Assembly (NCBI RefSeq): GCF_001647285.1
Contig: NZ_LRML01000012.1
Span: 1 to 64,000 of the forward strand
Direction: 5' to 3'
Length of the DNA: 64,000 bases
Origin: Rufibacter roseus
GTDB taxonomy: Bacteria; Bacteroidota; Bacteroidia; Cytophagales; Hymenobacteraceae
Shown here: piece after piece, positions 8,618 to 19,052 of the stretch
Layout of the letters: each line of letters begins with the position of its first letter
Position numbering within the stretch: position 1 is the first letter of the stretch
The notes under the pieces: model-generated
Seen by the model: the letters and a program-made list of their open reading frames with translations, nothing else
Told to the model about the DNA's origin: nothing
Databases searched by the model: none
Made by a program: the position numbers and the translations under genes

Positions 8618-8673
8618 AGAAGGGTCTGTTTTAGGGCTGTTTTCTCAAAAACAGCCCTAAAACAGACCCTTCT
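8618..8673. repeat. Dispersed palindrome copy, near-perfect 26-bp arms
   Basis: The most symmetrical copy: AGAAGGGTCTGTTTTAGGGC pairs with its complement, and about 26 bp of stem close a 3-4 base loop. It lies just after the minus-strand gene ending at 8692. Confidence 0.9.
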
Positions 8674-8691
8674 ATCAAGGCTTGCCTCTGA

Positions 8692-9324
8692 TTAGTTTTC
8701 GCTGAAAGGCTCCAGCTTTATTTTCTCAATCATGAGGTATTTTTTGAATTCATGCAGCATGCGGGCCATCTCCCGGTCCTGCTCCTCCATTTGCCCTTTC
8801 TCTGTGTCAGCAGATTCAATAGCGGCTTTTAACTGCTCCAGGCTTACCGCCATATGATCCCTGGCGCCTTGAGCCCTCTCCCGCAGATCTCCTTCCAGCG
8901 CATCACTCTGCATGTTTGCGTCTAGCTCCTGCAGACAAACCTCCAGAAACGGAATCATATCCCAAGGATTATTGGGCCGGTTCCACGTGAATTCAATGTT
9001 GCAGCGGCGGCACTTGTATCGGTTCATTTTCCAGCCTCTTTCATTGGTTGCCACCCCCACTTTCTTGAGCATGTCTGCTTTAGAGCAGGTGGGGCACTGG
9101 GCATGGTCTTCAATTATTCCCTTCAGGGTTTCATGCTTTTCCAGCACTTGTTGCCGGAAGGCGGCATGGTTGTATATTTTCTCGGTGAGGCGCTCACAAG
9201 CGGCATTCAAATCTTCATGTTCCTGGGTAAGTGCGCCCTCCTGGGCCAAACGCTCCCCGCGGCTTTTGAAGAAATTTATCAACTTGATCACTTCTCTTTC
9301 ATTCTCTGTTAATTGCTGCTTCAT
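8692..9324 (-). CDS. Coiled-coil / zinc-ribbon hypothetical protein
   Basis: A 210-residue protein from ATG 9324 (MKQQLTENER); an in-frame ATG at 9390 adds 22 unlikely residues. The N-terminal ~70 residues are helical and charged. A four-Cys zinc ribbon follows: CPTC, then CRRC about 30 residues later. A C-terminal helical, acidic tail completes it. No named family recognised. The layout suggests a cytosolic zinc-stabilised protein, possibly nucleic-acid-binding. Single gene, with a palindromic terminator-like repeat after it. Confidence 0.75.
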   Translation of the reverse strand: MKQQLTENEREVIKLINFFKSRGERLAQEGALTQEHEDLNAACERLTEKIYNHAAFRQQVLEKHETLKGIIEDHAQCPTCSKADMLKKVGVATNERGWKMNRYKCRRCNIEFTWNRPNNPWDMIPFLEVCLQELDANMQSDALEGDLRERAQGARDHMAVSLEQLKAAIESADTEKGQMEEQDREMARMLHEFKKYLMIEKIKLEPFSEN

Positions 9325-9434
9325 GTAGAATGGCTGCTTATTGGTATACAAAGATAAGCAAAAAAAGAGGGCACCGGGGTTAGAAAGCATCCTTTAGCGA
9401 CCACACCGCCGGTGAAACGCAGCATTTGGCGTGC

Positions 9435-9737
9435 TTAAGTAGAATGCAGGCAAAAAAAAGAAGCCTCTTCAAACGTTACCGTTTGAAGAGGCTTTTGAAA
9501 ATAGGGGCAAGCGAGGCAATTGTCATTAGGTTCTGTAGCATATCCCCCAATAAGCACCAGATCTTTTGACGCTTCTACCGAGGCAGAAGTGCCCCGCCGC
9601 TCCTTTATGTCTTGTTCAGCAAACTTGTTCTGCTGTTTTAATAAGTCAAAGGTAATAGGTATTTTTTCTACTGCATTTGATTTTCGGTGAGCGAGAGATG
9701 TTTCCAGATGAATAACCCCTTTAGCGGGATGAACCAA
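9435..9737 (-). CDS. Doubtful small ORF whose 3' end is a terminator hairpin
   Basis: A 100-residue frame. Residues from about 82 onward are encoded by the strong hairpin at 9461-9494, so either the gene overlaps its own terminator or the true product ends differently (a frameshift, or no gene at all). Residues 60-77 read DLVLIGGYATEPNDNCLACP, a Gly-Gly followed by a Cys-containing tail, as in Bacteroidota peptide-natural-product precursors. No modification or export gene is adjacent. Confidence 0.3.
   Translation of the reverse strand: MVHPAKGVIHLETSLAHRKSNAVEKIPITFDLLKQQNKFAEQDIKERRGTSASVEASKDLVLIGGYATEPNDNCLACPYFQKPLQTVTFEEASFFCLHST
9452..9494 (-). terminator. Intrinsic terminator for minus-strand transcription
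   Basis: A 15-bp stem (9461-9475 with 9480-9494, AAGCCTCTTCAAACG) with a 4-base loop. On the minus strand it is followed by eight T (A-tract 9452-9459). It implies that a minus-strand transcript arrives from above 9500. Confidence 0.85.
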
Positions 9738-10420
9738 TTCACTCTCCCCATTAAATCTCCTTCTTACTCTCCTTACATTTTCAAACTTTCGCTCAAAAAT
9801 CTCTTGCGCCTATAACAGCTTTACAACTAAAAGGTTCAGAGAACACAAACTTACAAAGTATAAACAGCTGCCTCAAGCCTCCTGAAAAAATGAATTTTCA
9901 GTTCTTTTTGCAGCAGCACTGCCCACCTTGCGTTGCACAATATTAAAACAAATATATAAAATAGCAAATACTAGATTTTACCTATTCAACAAATTATAAA
10001 AATATTCATATTTACAGCTATCATATTTTTTTATAATTTTAACATTGTATTTGAACCAAACTTTGATACATCAATGTTAAGCCCTCAAAATACGGTCAAT
10101 TAGCATAACTTTTCTTATTTATCAGAAACTTATGCCCAGCATTAAAAATTGACCATATAAACACACAATGCAATTTATAATTTCTATGAAAAACATATAC
10201 TACCCTAGTCCTAATGTTTTACTTCGGCCATCTTCCATTCTGTAAAGTAAGGCCAAAAGCAAACTTTTAACATTTACACTTCTTTATTTTATCCAGATGC
10301 GCTCCCCCCACGCAAACAATTCATTCTGGATGAAAGGCAACAAGCCAGATGTTATTCTGCCTTGGCACATTTTATCAACTAATTGATAGACAACACCTAG
10401 CAACAATTCTTTACGGCACC
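9738..10420. other. Long AT-rich region upstream of the T9SS cargo gene
   Basis: About 680 bp, very AT-rich (notably 9940-10200). No ORF, strong hairpin or dispersed palindrome was seen. It should contain the promoter of the adhesin-PorP operon; the base composition is below that of the flanking genes. Confidence 0.5.
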
Positions 10421-13400
10421 ATGGCGCCTAGAAACAAATTTTATTACCTGCTAACGTTCCTGCTTTTCTGGAGCGTCACTTCTTACGCACAAACTTGCCC
10501 AAACACTCCAGACCCCACACTGGAAGATGCCAATGGCGGTAATTTCATTCAATGTAGTTCCGCGTTAGGGGGGCAGAGTTTCAATCTGGAGGTGACCAAC
10601 AACTCCTCCACCAAGGAAACCAATCTTGAATACACCATTGACTGGGGAGACGGGACCACAGAAACATTTCCTGCTTCTTTCACCGGTGCCAGCCACACTT
10701 ATTTGGCCCAGTCAAAGTTTGATCTGGTTTTTACTGTAAAAGGAGCCGAAGGATGTGTTGAAAGCAAAGTGTATCATGTATACAACGGCACTAACCCCAG
10801 GTTCGGCTTACAGAACCCAGGTGGTTCTTCTGGCTGCGTGGGCTCAACGTTTGTGTTTGCGGTAACCGGAACAGACAACAACTCCCCCAACACCACATAT
10901 AAGATCTGGTTTGATGACGGGTCTGACACTTTATATTTCACCCAAAACAACATTCCCAAGTACATCACCAAAAAGTTTGACAAAGGATCTACGGGCAAGC
11001 CAGACGGTTTTACTATGTTCGGGGAGGCCATTGACTGTAAAACCTCTACCGCCACAATAGGCAGTATTAGAATTTCAGTTCCGCCAGTAGCCGATTTTAA
11101 AGTAAACCCCGGAAACACCGTCTGCACCAACTCAGCAGTTACGCTAATTGACAAATCAACAGGTGGCTACAATAGCGACAACCCTGCCAACAGCGATGCC
11201 TACCGCCGTATCTGGTCTGTTTCACCGGCCACCGGCTGGAGTTATGCCTCAGGCTCTTCGTCTTCTTCAGAAAAACCTGTTCTTCATTTCAACACGGCCG
11301 GCAAGTATGAAGTGACGCTGACAGTACGACCACTAGGCAGCAACCCTTCCTGTACTGAAAACATTGCCAAACAAACTATCATAGTTGAAGACCCTACTCA
11401 AGCGGCTTTCACTCTACAGCCTGAGAGCTTTTGTTTGCCTAGCCGAGTGGCTACCAAAAACACCACTCCGGGAGAAAATATTCAATACAAATGGTCTGTG
11501 CTTCCGGCAGAAGGCGTAACTTTTGAATCTGGTACTGCAACTGATGCCGAACCAGTTATCCTTTTCTCGAAATCAGGAAACTATAAAGTTACCTTATCTG
11601 CTACCAACTCCTGCGGCACTACTACCGCCACCGAAGAGATTGTTATCAAGGCCAATCCTACCATAACTTTACCCGCTACCGCAGCGTTCTGCGGTCCGCA
11701 AACATTAACTTACTCAGCTTCTTCTCCGGCTGTAGCTCCTGTTTATAACGACGAAAGCAGCACCATTACCCGCTACCAGTGGACGCTATCTGGTGGTGAC
11801 GGTGTGCAATTTGCCGAGGCCGACATGGCAACCGAAGCCCACCCTACTATCTTATTCACCAAAAGCGGTGTGTATCAGCTTCAGGTACAAGCCTGGAATG
11901 AGTGTGGCGTCTCTACTGCCGCTACCCAAACCGTTACCATTCATGAGTTGCCTCTTGTACAGTCCGTAGAGCCCGTGATGATCTGCGAAGGTGGCACTGC
12001 CACCTTAACCGCCGTAGGCAATGGCGCCTCTTACCGTTGGTTTGCCTCTGCCACCTCTACAAAAGTGCTATCTACGGAAGCTGTATTCACTACCCCAGTT
12101 CTTAAAGCCACCACTTCCTATTTTGTTGAGGCAGTTTCAGAAAACCAATGCTTCAGCTCTACCCGCACCGAGGTAGTGGTAACTGTACAGCCTTTGCCTG
12201 CCACTCCGGCAGTAACAAACCTTACCGTTTGTACCGGCACCAGAACTGTGCTCAGTACCTCGGTAGCAGATGCTCAAATTGAGTGGTTCACCTCCTCTAC
12301 CGGCGGCACTCCTTTCTTTGTAGGTAACACCCTTGACACGTTGCTTTCTGCAACCACTACCTTTTATGTAGGCAGCCGGTCAGACATAGGCAATTGCGCA
12401 TCCTCTGCCCGCGCTTCCGTTATGGTAACAGTAGAAAAACCTATTTCTAATAACACCATTACTACCCTAAGCTACGGGCTGTGTATTGGCAGCACAACAA
12501 AAGAGATAGCAGCCACCAAACCAACTGGCGGATCTGGCACTCCTAAATACCAGTGGCAACGCAGCACCGATGGCGTAAACTTCCAAGACATGGAGGGAAT
12601 GACAGGTCAAAACTTACCTGCCACTACCCTGCTTGAAACCACCTGGTTCCGGAGAAGTGTGCGCCTGGGTGCTTGTTCTGAAGCAACGCAGCCAATCAAA
12701 ATCTCTGCCGTACCGCTCATCACTAATAATGTTATACAAGCCGACCCTCAGCCTATTTGCGCGGGCACTGTACCTCCGGCCATTACTGCCACTCAACCAG
12801 AAGGAGGAGATGGTTCAGAACCTGTATTTGTATGGGAAAGCAGCACTAGCAAAAACGGCACTTACAAAGCCGCCAAAGGAACAGGCAGCTTAACCTCTTT
12901 TCAACCAGAGGCTTTGTCAGCCAACACGTGGTTCCACCGCAAAGTTATTATCAATGGCTGCGAGAGCATTTCAGAGGCAGTAGAAATCAAGGTTAACCCA
13001 CTTTCTTTACCTCCAACCGCTAAAGGTGTGACCATTTGTAGCGGCAGCACAGCCTCTTTGACTGCCACCGCTCCAAGCGGACCCTACACCTGGCACGACG
13101 CCCCCGTGAACGGCAACTTATTGCACACTGGCAACACTTTCATCACCCAGCCGCTCATCAACAACACCGACAGCCCTATTACTTTCACCTTTTATGTGCA
13201 ATCTGAGGCAACCGGTGGCTGTACCGTGGAGAGAACAGCGGTGCGAGTTGTAGTGGAACCACCTATCAGAAACAACACCATTGAAGAAGTAGCCACCATT
13301 TGCGCTGGCACCTCGGCAGGTACCATTAAAGGCTCAGTACCAACAGGTGGCTCAGGCACCCCTAAATACGTGTGGGAATTCAGCACTGATACCGAACATG

Positions 13401-16400
13401 CAGATGTAAACAGCAAAGTCTTTAAACTAGCCACTGCGGCTAGCAAAAACAGCCAAAGCTACGAGGCAGGCGTTCTGCAAACCACTACCTGGTTCAGGAG
13501 AAAAGTGACTTTGGGCAAGTGCGTGGAGTACAGCAACGTTATTAAAATAGAAGTAACACCAGGGCTGGCAAATAACATCTTACCGGCCAACACTGAATTC
13601 TGCGAAGGTACCACCGCTCCGCTTTTACAAGAAGTAGCAGGCAAATCTGTGACCGGCGGCGACCCAGCAGAAGGTATTACTTACAAGTGGCTCATGAGCA
13701 CCACCGGCGCCAACAGCGGCTTTGAAGAGGCACCAGGCGCGAACACTGCTGCTACGTATCAGCCCGAGAACCTTAGCGCCCCCACTACCTGGTTTAAGAG
13801 AGTGGCCATTTCAGGGGGCTGTTCTTTACCAAGCAACGCTATTGCTGTTCACATTATTCCGCTACCTGCTTTACCAGTAGTGAAAGCAGCAGAGATAACT
13901 GTTTGCCAAGGCGCCTCAGCTAAACTAGAAGTCTCACCAGTGTCAGGAATCTCCTACCAGTGGTTTGACCAAAGCGGAAATTCTATTGGCACCACGCCAG
14001 CAGTGACCGTTTCCAGCCAGAACATTGCAGACGCAACCACCTATACCTTTTATGTAGAAGCACGGTCTGGCAAAGGATGCTTCGCTTTAGAGAGGGTGCC
14101 GGTAAAAGTCACCGTATTGCCAGCCATTAGCGCTACAGTAGCAAGCGGAATTCAGACTGTTTGCTACGGATCGGCCCCAACTATGCCTTTAACCGCTACG
14201 GCTCCAACGGGCGGCACAGGAAAATATTCTTATCGCTGGGAATTTACCACTGATTTAAATAAACCATTCAGTCCGATTGGCGCTGCCGACACATTAGAAA
14301 GTTATTTACCAGGCCCATTAACTCAGGCCACCTATTACCGCAGAGTAGTGATTTCTGGCAACTGTGAAAGCCAGTCATCTGTGGTGCAGGTTTCTGTTGA
14401 TGCACCAATCATAAATACCATTGCCATATCTGGTGGCAACGGCGAAGTCTGCTACAACCTTCAGCCAGCCATCTCTTTAGGTGGACGGGCCTCAGGAGGA
14501 GATGGTAAACTATATAAGTATCTGTGGGAATTCCGCACGAGCCCGAACCAGCCGTACAAGCGCACTTCTGCTTCAGACACACTGGCCACCTTTACTCCCG
14601 GACCCATCACTCAGGACACCTGGTTTAGAAGAGTAGTAACCTCTGGCGCTTGTACACTGGAATCAAATGTCATTTACCTGCACGTGAACCCAGTACCTGA
14701 AGCCCCATTGGCACAAGGCACCACCACCTGCGTTGGCAGCACGGCAAGCTTAAGCGCTACCGGAAACGGTGTCATTCAGTGGCTAGATGCCCAGGGGAAA
14801 GTATTGCACAAAGGTTCTTCCGGCTCAGTTTTCAGAACTCCGGTTCTTACCGAGACTACCACCTTCTACGCCCAGGTGATAAGCGATGCCCAGTGTGCCA
14901 GCACGCTTACCGCCGTTACAGTAGAAGTAGAGCAGAAGGTGACGAATAACTTCATTGAACCAGTAGAGGCCGTTTGCTTTGAGTCTGCGCCTGCTCTTTT
15001 AATAGGCAGCAACCCTAAGGGGGGCAGCGGGAAATACACCTACCAGTGGTACATCAGAACTAAGTACAAAAATTACGAGCCTATACCTAACGCAACACAG
15101 GCAAACCACCAGCACGGCATCTTAACAGAAACGGTTTGGTTTAAGCGGGGCGTTACATCTGGCACTTGTGATGAAGTATTAAGCCCTGAAGTAGAGGTAA
15201 AAGTGAACATTCCAGTAGCCGCAGGAAGCAACTACGTGAAAGCCGCACAATTCATTCCGGCCAATACTGCGCCGCGCGAGTTAGTGGGCAGCCAGATTGT
15301 TGATGGCAACCAGTATACCTATCAGTGGCACTACAAAACCGATGAAATGGCAGATTACAAAGCTATTGAAGGTGCAACTGGCATCAACTATCAGCCAGGG
15401 GAGTTAACTAAAACCACTTATTTCAGACGCCAGGTAATCATTAGCGGTTGCTTTGACTACTCGGTCCCTGTTAAAATTACGGTGGTAAGCGGCTTTGCTG
15501 ACAATACCATTTCCGGAGGAGGCCAGGTGTGTTACAATGAGCCAACCAATCTAATATTAACTGGTAACCAACCTACCTATGACGCACAGGATGTGACCTA
15601 CTACTGGGAAAGCAAAACCAAAAACAGAGACTACATCACCCTTACTGGCGCAGCTGCCCGCGAGAGAGACTATAAAGTTCCTGCTTTAACTGAGACCACC
15701 ATCTTCCGGAGAAAGGCGGTTCTGCATGGCATCACCACCGTCTCTAATGAAATAGAGGTGATCGTGCTGGTTCCTATTACTTTCAATAACATTACCTCGC
15801 CAGAGCAAACCGTCTGCGTAGGCAGCGCACCTACAACTTTAGTAGGCTCTACGCCTAAGGGAGGTGCTGGCAGCAACTTCAGATATTTGTGGGAAAGCTC
15901 CACCAACCCCACATCAGGTTTCACCACTGCTCCTGGAGTAAGTTCTGAGAAAGACTACACCCCATCTGCTCTGCTCCGAGACACCTGGTTTAGAAGAAGA
16001 GTTATTTCCGGCAATTGCTTAAGCGAACCTAGCGCAGCCGTGAAAGTAACCACCACTCCGTTACCTAAGCCGCCAGTGGCTGCCAACGTGTTTTCTTGCG
16101 CCGGCAACACTGCTACCTTAGAGGCTACTGCTGTAGCACCTACTATTGAGTGGTATGACCAGCCACTGGGAGGCAAGCTGTTACACACAGGCACTACCTT
16201 TACCACGCCAGTACTGCATAAAACCACTACCTATTATATACAAACCGTAGCGCAGAGCTGCGCCAGTGAAAGAGTAGCGGTTACGGTAGACATTCCGGCA
16301 CCAACGGCTGATGCGGGGGCTGATGTAACCATTGCCAGAGGAAAGTTTGCGGAACTGCAGGCCATTGGTGGAGTTAGCTACAGCTGGTCACCGAGCCAGG

Positions 16401-16789
16401 GATTGAATAATGATAAAATAGCCAACCCAGTGGCCAAACCAACCCAAACACAGCTTTACACCGTGACAGTGACCACTGCCGATGGCTGTACATCAACCGA
16501 CCAAGTTCTGGTGAAGGTCATGCAACCAGTAGAAATCCCGAACGGCTTTACCCCGAACGGAGACAACATGAACGAAACTTGGGAGATTCCGGACCTACTG
16601 GACTACCCTAATTGCCAGGTACAGGTCTTCAACCGCTGGGGAAGTAAAATATTTGAATCAAGGGGCTACAACACCGCCTGGGATGGTCGCCACAACGGCC
16701 AACCGCTTCCGGCTGCCACTTACTATTATATCATAAGATTAAGCGGCCAAGAAGAGCCGATCACCGGTAACGTAACTATTATTAAGTAA
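10421..16789 (+). CDS. Giant Ig/PKD-repeat surface protein with T9SS (gliding-motility) C-terminal domain
   Basis: A 2122-residue secreted protein from ATG 10421. A signal peptide ends near SVTSYAQ. The N-terminal third holds PKD-like domains (IDWGDGTTETF). Then come about ten ~95-residue modules that recur as NNxI...C.GS...PTGG.G...Y.W...TTWFRR.V..G.C, interleaved with five Ig-like modules (e.g. TICSGSTASL). A last PKD-like domain precedes the CHU_C/gliding-motility C-terminal domain (IPNGFTPNGDNMNETWEI ... VFNRWG ... ITGNVTIIK), the sorting signal for the type IX system. It is probably an outer-membrane-attached adhesin. A PorP/SprF gene follows after 6 bases. The internal modules make it prone to recombination. 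Confidence 0.93.
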   Translation: MAPRNKFYYLLTFLLFWSVTSYAQTCPNTPDPTLEDANGGNFIQCSSALGGQSFNLEVTNNSSTKETNLEYTIDWGDGTTETFPASFTGASHTYLAQSKFDLVFTVKGAEGCVESKVYHVYNGTNPRFGLQNPGGSSGCVGSTFVFAVTGTDNNSPNTTYKIWFDDGSDTLYFTQNNIPKYITKKFDKGSTGKPDGFTMFGEAIDCKTSTATIGSIRISVPPVADFKVNPGNTVCTNSAVTLIDKSTGGYNSDNPANSDAYRRIWSVSPATGWSYASGSSSSSEKPVLHFNTAGKYEVTLTVRPLGSNPSCTENIAKQTIIVEDPTQAAFTLQPESFCLPSRVATKNTTPGENIQYKWSVLPAEGVTFESGTATDAEPVILFSKSGNYKVTLSATNSCGTTTATEEIVIKANPTITLPATAAFCGPQTLTYSASSPAVAPVYNDESSTITRYQWTLSGGDGVQFAEADMATEAHPTILFTKSGVYQLQVQAWNECGVSTAATQTVTIHELPLVQSVEPVMICEGGTATLTAVGNGASYRWFASATSTKVLSTEAVFTTPVLKATTSYFVEAVSENQCFSSTRTEVVVTVQPLPATPAVTNLTVCTGTRTVLSTSVADAQIEWFTSSTGGTPFFVGNTLDTLLSATTTFYVGSRSDIGNCASSARASVMVTVEKPISNNTITTLSYGLCIGSTTKEIAATKPTGGSGTPKYQWQRSTDGVNFQDMEGMTGQNLPATTLLETTWFRRSVRLGACSEATQPIKISAVPLITNNVIQADPQPICAGTVPPAITATQPEGGDGSEPVFVWESSTSKNGTYKAAKGTGSLTSFQPEALSANTWFHRKVIINGCESISEAVEIKVNPLSLPPTAKGVTICSGSTASLTATAPSGPYTWHDAPVNGNLLHTGNTFITQPLINNTDSPITFTFYVQSEATGGCTVERTAVRVVVEPPIRNNTIEEVATICAGTSAGTIKGSVPTGGSGTPKYVWEFSTDTEHADVNSKVFKLATAASKNSQSYEAGVLQTTTWFRRKVTLGKCVEYSNVIKIEVTPGLANNILPANTEFCEGTTAPLLQEVAGKSVTGGDPAEGITYKWLMSTTGANSGFEEAPGANTAATYQPENLSAPTTWFKRVAISGGCSLPSNAIAVHIIPLPALPVVKAAEITVCQGASAKLEVSPVSGISYQWFDQSGNSIGTTPAVTVSSQNIADATTYTFYVEARSGKGCFALERVPVKVTVLPAISATVASGIQTVCYGSAPTMPLTATAPTGGTGKYSYRWEFTTDLNKPFSPIGAADTLESYLPGPLTQATYYRRVVISGNCESQSSVVQVSVDAPIINTIAISGGNGEVCYNLQPAISLGGRASGGDGKLYKYLWEFRTSPNQPYKRTSASDTLATFTPGPITQDTWFRRVVTSGACTLESNVIYLHVNPVPEAPLAQGTTTCVGSTASLSATGNGVIQWLDAQGKVLHKGSSGSVFRTPVLTETTTFYAQVISDAQCASTLTAVTVEVEQKVTNNFIEPVEAVCFESAPALLIGSNPKGGSGKYTYQWYIRTKYKNYEPIPNATQANHQHGILTETVWFKRGVTSGTCDEVLSPEVEVKVNIPVAAGSNYVKAAQFIPANTAPRELVGSQIVDGNQYTYQWHYKTDEMADYKAIEGATGINYQPGELTKTTYFRRQVIISGCFDYSVPVKITVVSGFADNTISGGGQVCYNEPTNLILTGNQPTYDAQDVTYYWESKTKNRDYITLTGAAARERDYKVPALTETTIFRRKAVLHGITTVSNEIEVIVLVPITFNNITSPEQTVCVGSAPTTLVGSTPKGGAGSNFRYLWESSTNPTSGFTTAPGVSSEKDYTPSALLRDTWFRRRVISGNCLSEPSAAVKVTTTPLPKPPVAANVFSCAGNTATLEATAVAPTIEWYDQPLGGKLLHTGTTFTTPVLHKTTTYYIQTVAQSCASERVAVTVDIPAPTADAGADVTIARGKFAELQAIGGVSYSWSPSQGLNNDKIANPVAKPTQTQLYTVTVTTADGCTSTDQVLVKVMQPVEIPNGFTPNGDNMNETWEIPDLLDYPNCQVQVFNRWGSKIFESRGYNTAWDGRHNGQPLPAATYYYIIRLSGQEEPITGNVTIIK

Positions 16790-16795
16790 GCAATA

Positions 16796-17812
16796 ATGAA
16801 GAAGCTTGCACACCTTGTGGCCTTTCTGGTGCTGTTAACCCCAGCCATGGCCCAGCAAAAACCGCAGTACAGCCAATATTTGTTTAACAACTACCTGCTG
16901 AACCCTGCTCTTTCAGGCATAGAAAATTACACTGATGTTCGTATGGGTACCCGCAGACAATGGGTAGGCATAGAAGGCGCACCTGTCACATATTATGTCA
17001 GTGGACACACTTCTCTGGGCATGAGTGACCGCAACAGACCCCTTGGCCAGACAGGCAAAGGGTTTATACCCAAAACTCCTGTTATAGGTAACCGGAACAC
17101 CAAATTCCATAAATCACGCCCACACCATGGCTTTGGAGCCATGGCTCAGGTTGACAGAACTGGTCCTTTAAGCAATACCAGCCTTAACGCAACCTACGCC
17201 TACCACCACCCTCTCTCAAAACGGATCAACATGTCAGTTGGGGTGTCTAGCGGATTAGTACAAACTAGACTTGACGGCAATGCCATTCACCTCAGAAACG
17301 AAGGAGACCCTGCGTTACAGCATGGCCGTTTATCTCAGACTAACTTTGACTTAGGCCTAGGCACCTGGATTTACTCAGACAATTTCTATGTAGGCTTTTC
17401 TGCTGCCCAACTTCTTACCGAGAAAATGGCTAAAAACGAAAACAGCGCCATAGCAAAGCAAGGGCTCCAGCCACATTACTTCGCCACCTCCGGGGTACGG
17501 TTACGCGTACGGTACGACTTGTCGCTTGAACCATCTGTCATGGTGAAAGTAGCAGCACCGAGCCCGGTTTCAGTAGACCTTAACTTAAAAGCTACTTACG
17601 CCAACCGGATATGGGCTGGAATTTCTTACCGACATAAAGACGCAGTAGCAGCTCTGGCCGGAATAAATTTAAATTACATATTAGATATGGGATACTCTTA
17701 CGATCTTACTACCTCAGAACTTAGCACCGCCAGCGCCGGAAGCCACGAATTAATCTTAGGTATCAAATTACAAAACAAAGGGCGCCTCCTGTGCCCCCAG
17801 TGGCTTTGGTAG
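16796..17812 (+). CDS. PorP/SprF family type IX secretion system membrane protein
   Basis: A 338-residue outer-membrane beta-barrel protein of the PorP/SprF family. A signal peptide (ends PAMAQ) is followed by the signature start QKPQYSQYLFNNYLLNPAL...GIENYTD and by RRQWVGIEGAP, then alternating strands to the C-terminus. Known members anchor or help export large T9SS cargo such as SprB, and are encoded directly after the cargo gene, exactly as here (6-base gap). It likely serves the upstream giant protein specifically. A strong palindromic terminator follows. Confidence 0.95.
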   Translation: MKKLAHLVAFLVLLTPAMAQQKPQYSQYLFNNYLLNPALSGIENYTDVRMGTRRQWVGIEGAPVTYYVSGHTSLGMSDRNRPLGQTGKGFIPKTPVIGNRNTKFHKSRPHHGFGAMAQVDRTGPLSNTSLNATYAYHHPLSKRINMSVGVSSGLVQTRLDGNAIHLRNEGDPALQHGRLSQTNFDLGLGTWIYSDNFYVGFSAAQLLTEKMAKNENSAIAKQGLQPHYFATSGVRLRVRYDLSLEPSVMVKVAAPSPVSVDLNLKATYANRIWAGISYRHKDAVAALAGINLNYILDMGYSYDLTTSELSTASAGSHELILGIKLQNKGRLLCPQWLW

Positions 17813-17832
17813 GCTAACACCTACAGCTACAT

Positions 17833-17890
17833 ATAAATCGCCCGTTTCAGGTTTGTTTTTAAAAAAGCAGGCCTGAAACGGGCGATTTAT
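17833..17890. repeat. Dispersed palindrome copy acting as terminator
   Basis: ATAAATCGCCCGTTTCAGG pairs with CCTGAAACGGGCGATTTAT, followed by TTTT. It terminates the adhesin-PorP operon. Confidence 0.9.
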
Positions 17891-18344
17891 TTTTACCAGA
17901 CCCTGTTCCCGTTGAAAGAACCCTCTCGTTTAACTTACCACAGCACAGACAATTATCTTACCCCTCCTCCTCCCTTTTCAGCAATTACTCAACCCAACTA
18001 ATGGGACTACATTCCATCTATTATTTTAACTATCACTAGCCAAACATTATAGAGAACCCCACAACAACCCATTATTAAAACCAAATATATTGCAAACCTA
18101 TTATATCAAAACACCAAAACAATATATTTAAGTTTTCCAATACTGTTTTTATATTAATAATTGTATTATTCAAACATTATAGTTATAAAATAATAACAAA
18201 ATAGCGTTTAAGCGCATTTTACCAAAACTATGATTAGACAAAGCCGTTAAATCTAATAAATCAAGTTATTTGATTTTACTAAGACCTAGAACAAAACACT
18301 ACCTTAAAAGCATCTTTTTTAAAAAACTAAAGTACAAATGCACT
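17891..18344. other. AT-rich intergenic region
   Basis: About 450 bp, extremely AT-rich from 18060 to 18340. No gene or strong hairpin seen. It holds the promoter of the secreted protein gene at 18345. Confidence 0.5.
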
Positions 18345-18728
18345 ATGAAAAACTTTACTCTTACCCTGTACTTCTTATTAGCACTTGCAGTAAGTGCCGT
18401 AGCCCAAAATACTCCTCAAAACCCAGCTATGGAGAAGGCTACAACAGACCTTACCAGATTAATGGCAGAGAGCATGGCTCTAAATGAAGTTGACTATATC
18501 AAACTGAAAGCCATCAACACTGAAAGACTAACCTTAACCACAGAAGTTGAAAAACTTTACGCCGATGACGAAGTGATGCTCAATAGCCGCCTTCAAGAAA
18601 TTGAGGAGGAATATGAGGAGAAAGTCTTCAAAATACTGAATAGCCGCCAAGTGGCTGCTTACGCGGAATTCAAACAACGTCCTGAAGCTAACTTTACAAC
18701 GCTGACCCAAAAAATAAAAGGGCAATAG
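18345..18728 (+). CDS. Small secreted helical protein
   Basis: A 127-residue protein from ATG 18345 with a signal peptide cut after SAVAQ. The mature part is helical and charged (EIEEEYEEKVFKILNSRQ), and could form a periplasmic helical bundle like Spy/CpxP-type chaperones, although the LTxxQ signature is absent. Not recognised as a named family. The upstream in-frame ATG at 18270 would hide the signal peptide and is rejected. A clear intrinsic terminator follows. Confidence 0.75.
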   Translation: MKNFTLTLYFLLALAVSAVAQNTPQNPAMEKATTDLTRLMAESMALNEVDYIKLKAINTERLTLTTEVEKLYADDEVMLNSRLQEIEEEYEEKVFKILNSRQVAAYAEFKQRPEANFTTLTQKIKGQ

Positions 18729-18768
18729 CTATAAAAACTTTACCTGAGCAATCCCCCAAAAGCGGAAG

Positions 18769-18802
18769 AGGGCCCCAATACTTGGGGCCTTTTTCTTTTT
18801 CA
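18769..18802 (+). terminator. Intrinsic terminator
   Basis: Stem GGCCCCAA/TTGGGGCC followed by TTTTTCTTTTTC. It ends the small secreted protein gene. The remaining gap to 19053 shows nothing notable. Confidence 0.9.
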
Positions 18803-19052
18803 CCCAACTGGCGCTGTAATAAAGTCTATACAATACAGCCGTATTGACGCGCTATAATAATCAGGCAGAGTTATTCAGTAGCTGCGGAAAATGCTACCTT
18901 TGCCCAGTTGCCATAAATCATTTATCAAAGCCCCTATCTATACAGACAGCTTTTTTGCTGTTGCTCATTTTTTACCTCTTCAAGCGCTAAATGCGTATAG
19001 ACAATGAATATTTATGGGCAGCAGAACACGCTTTTAGTATAAACAACCGCCT

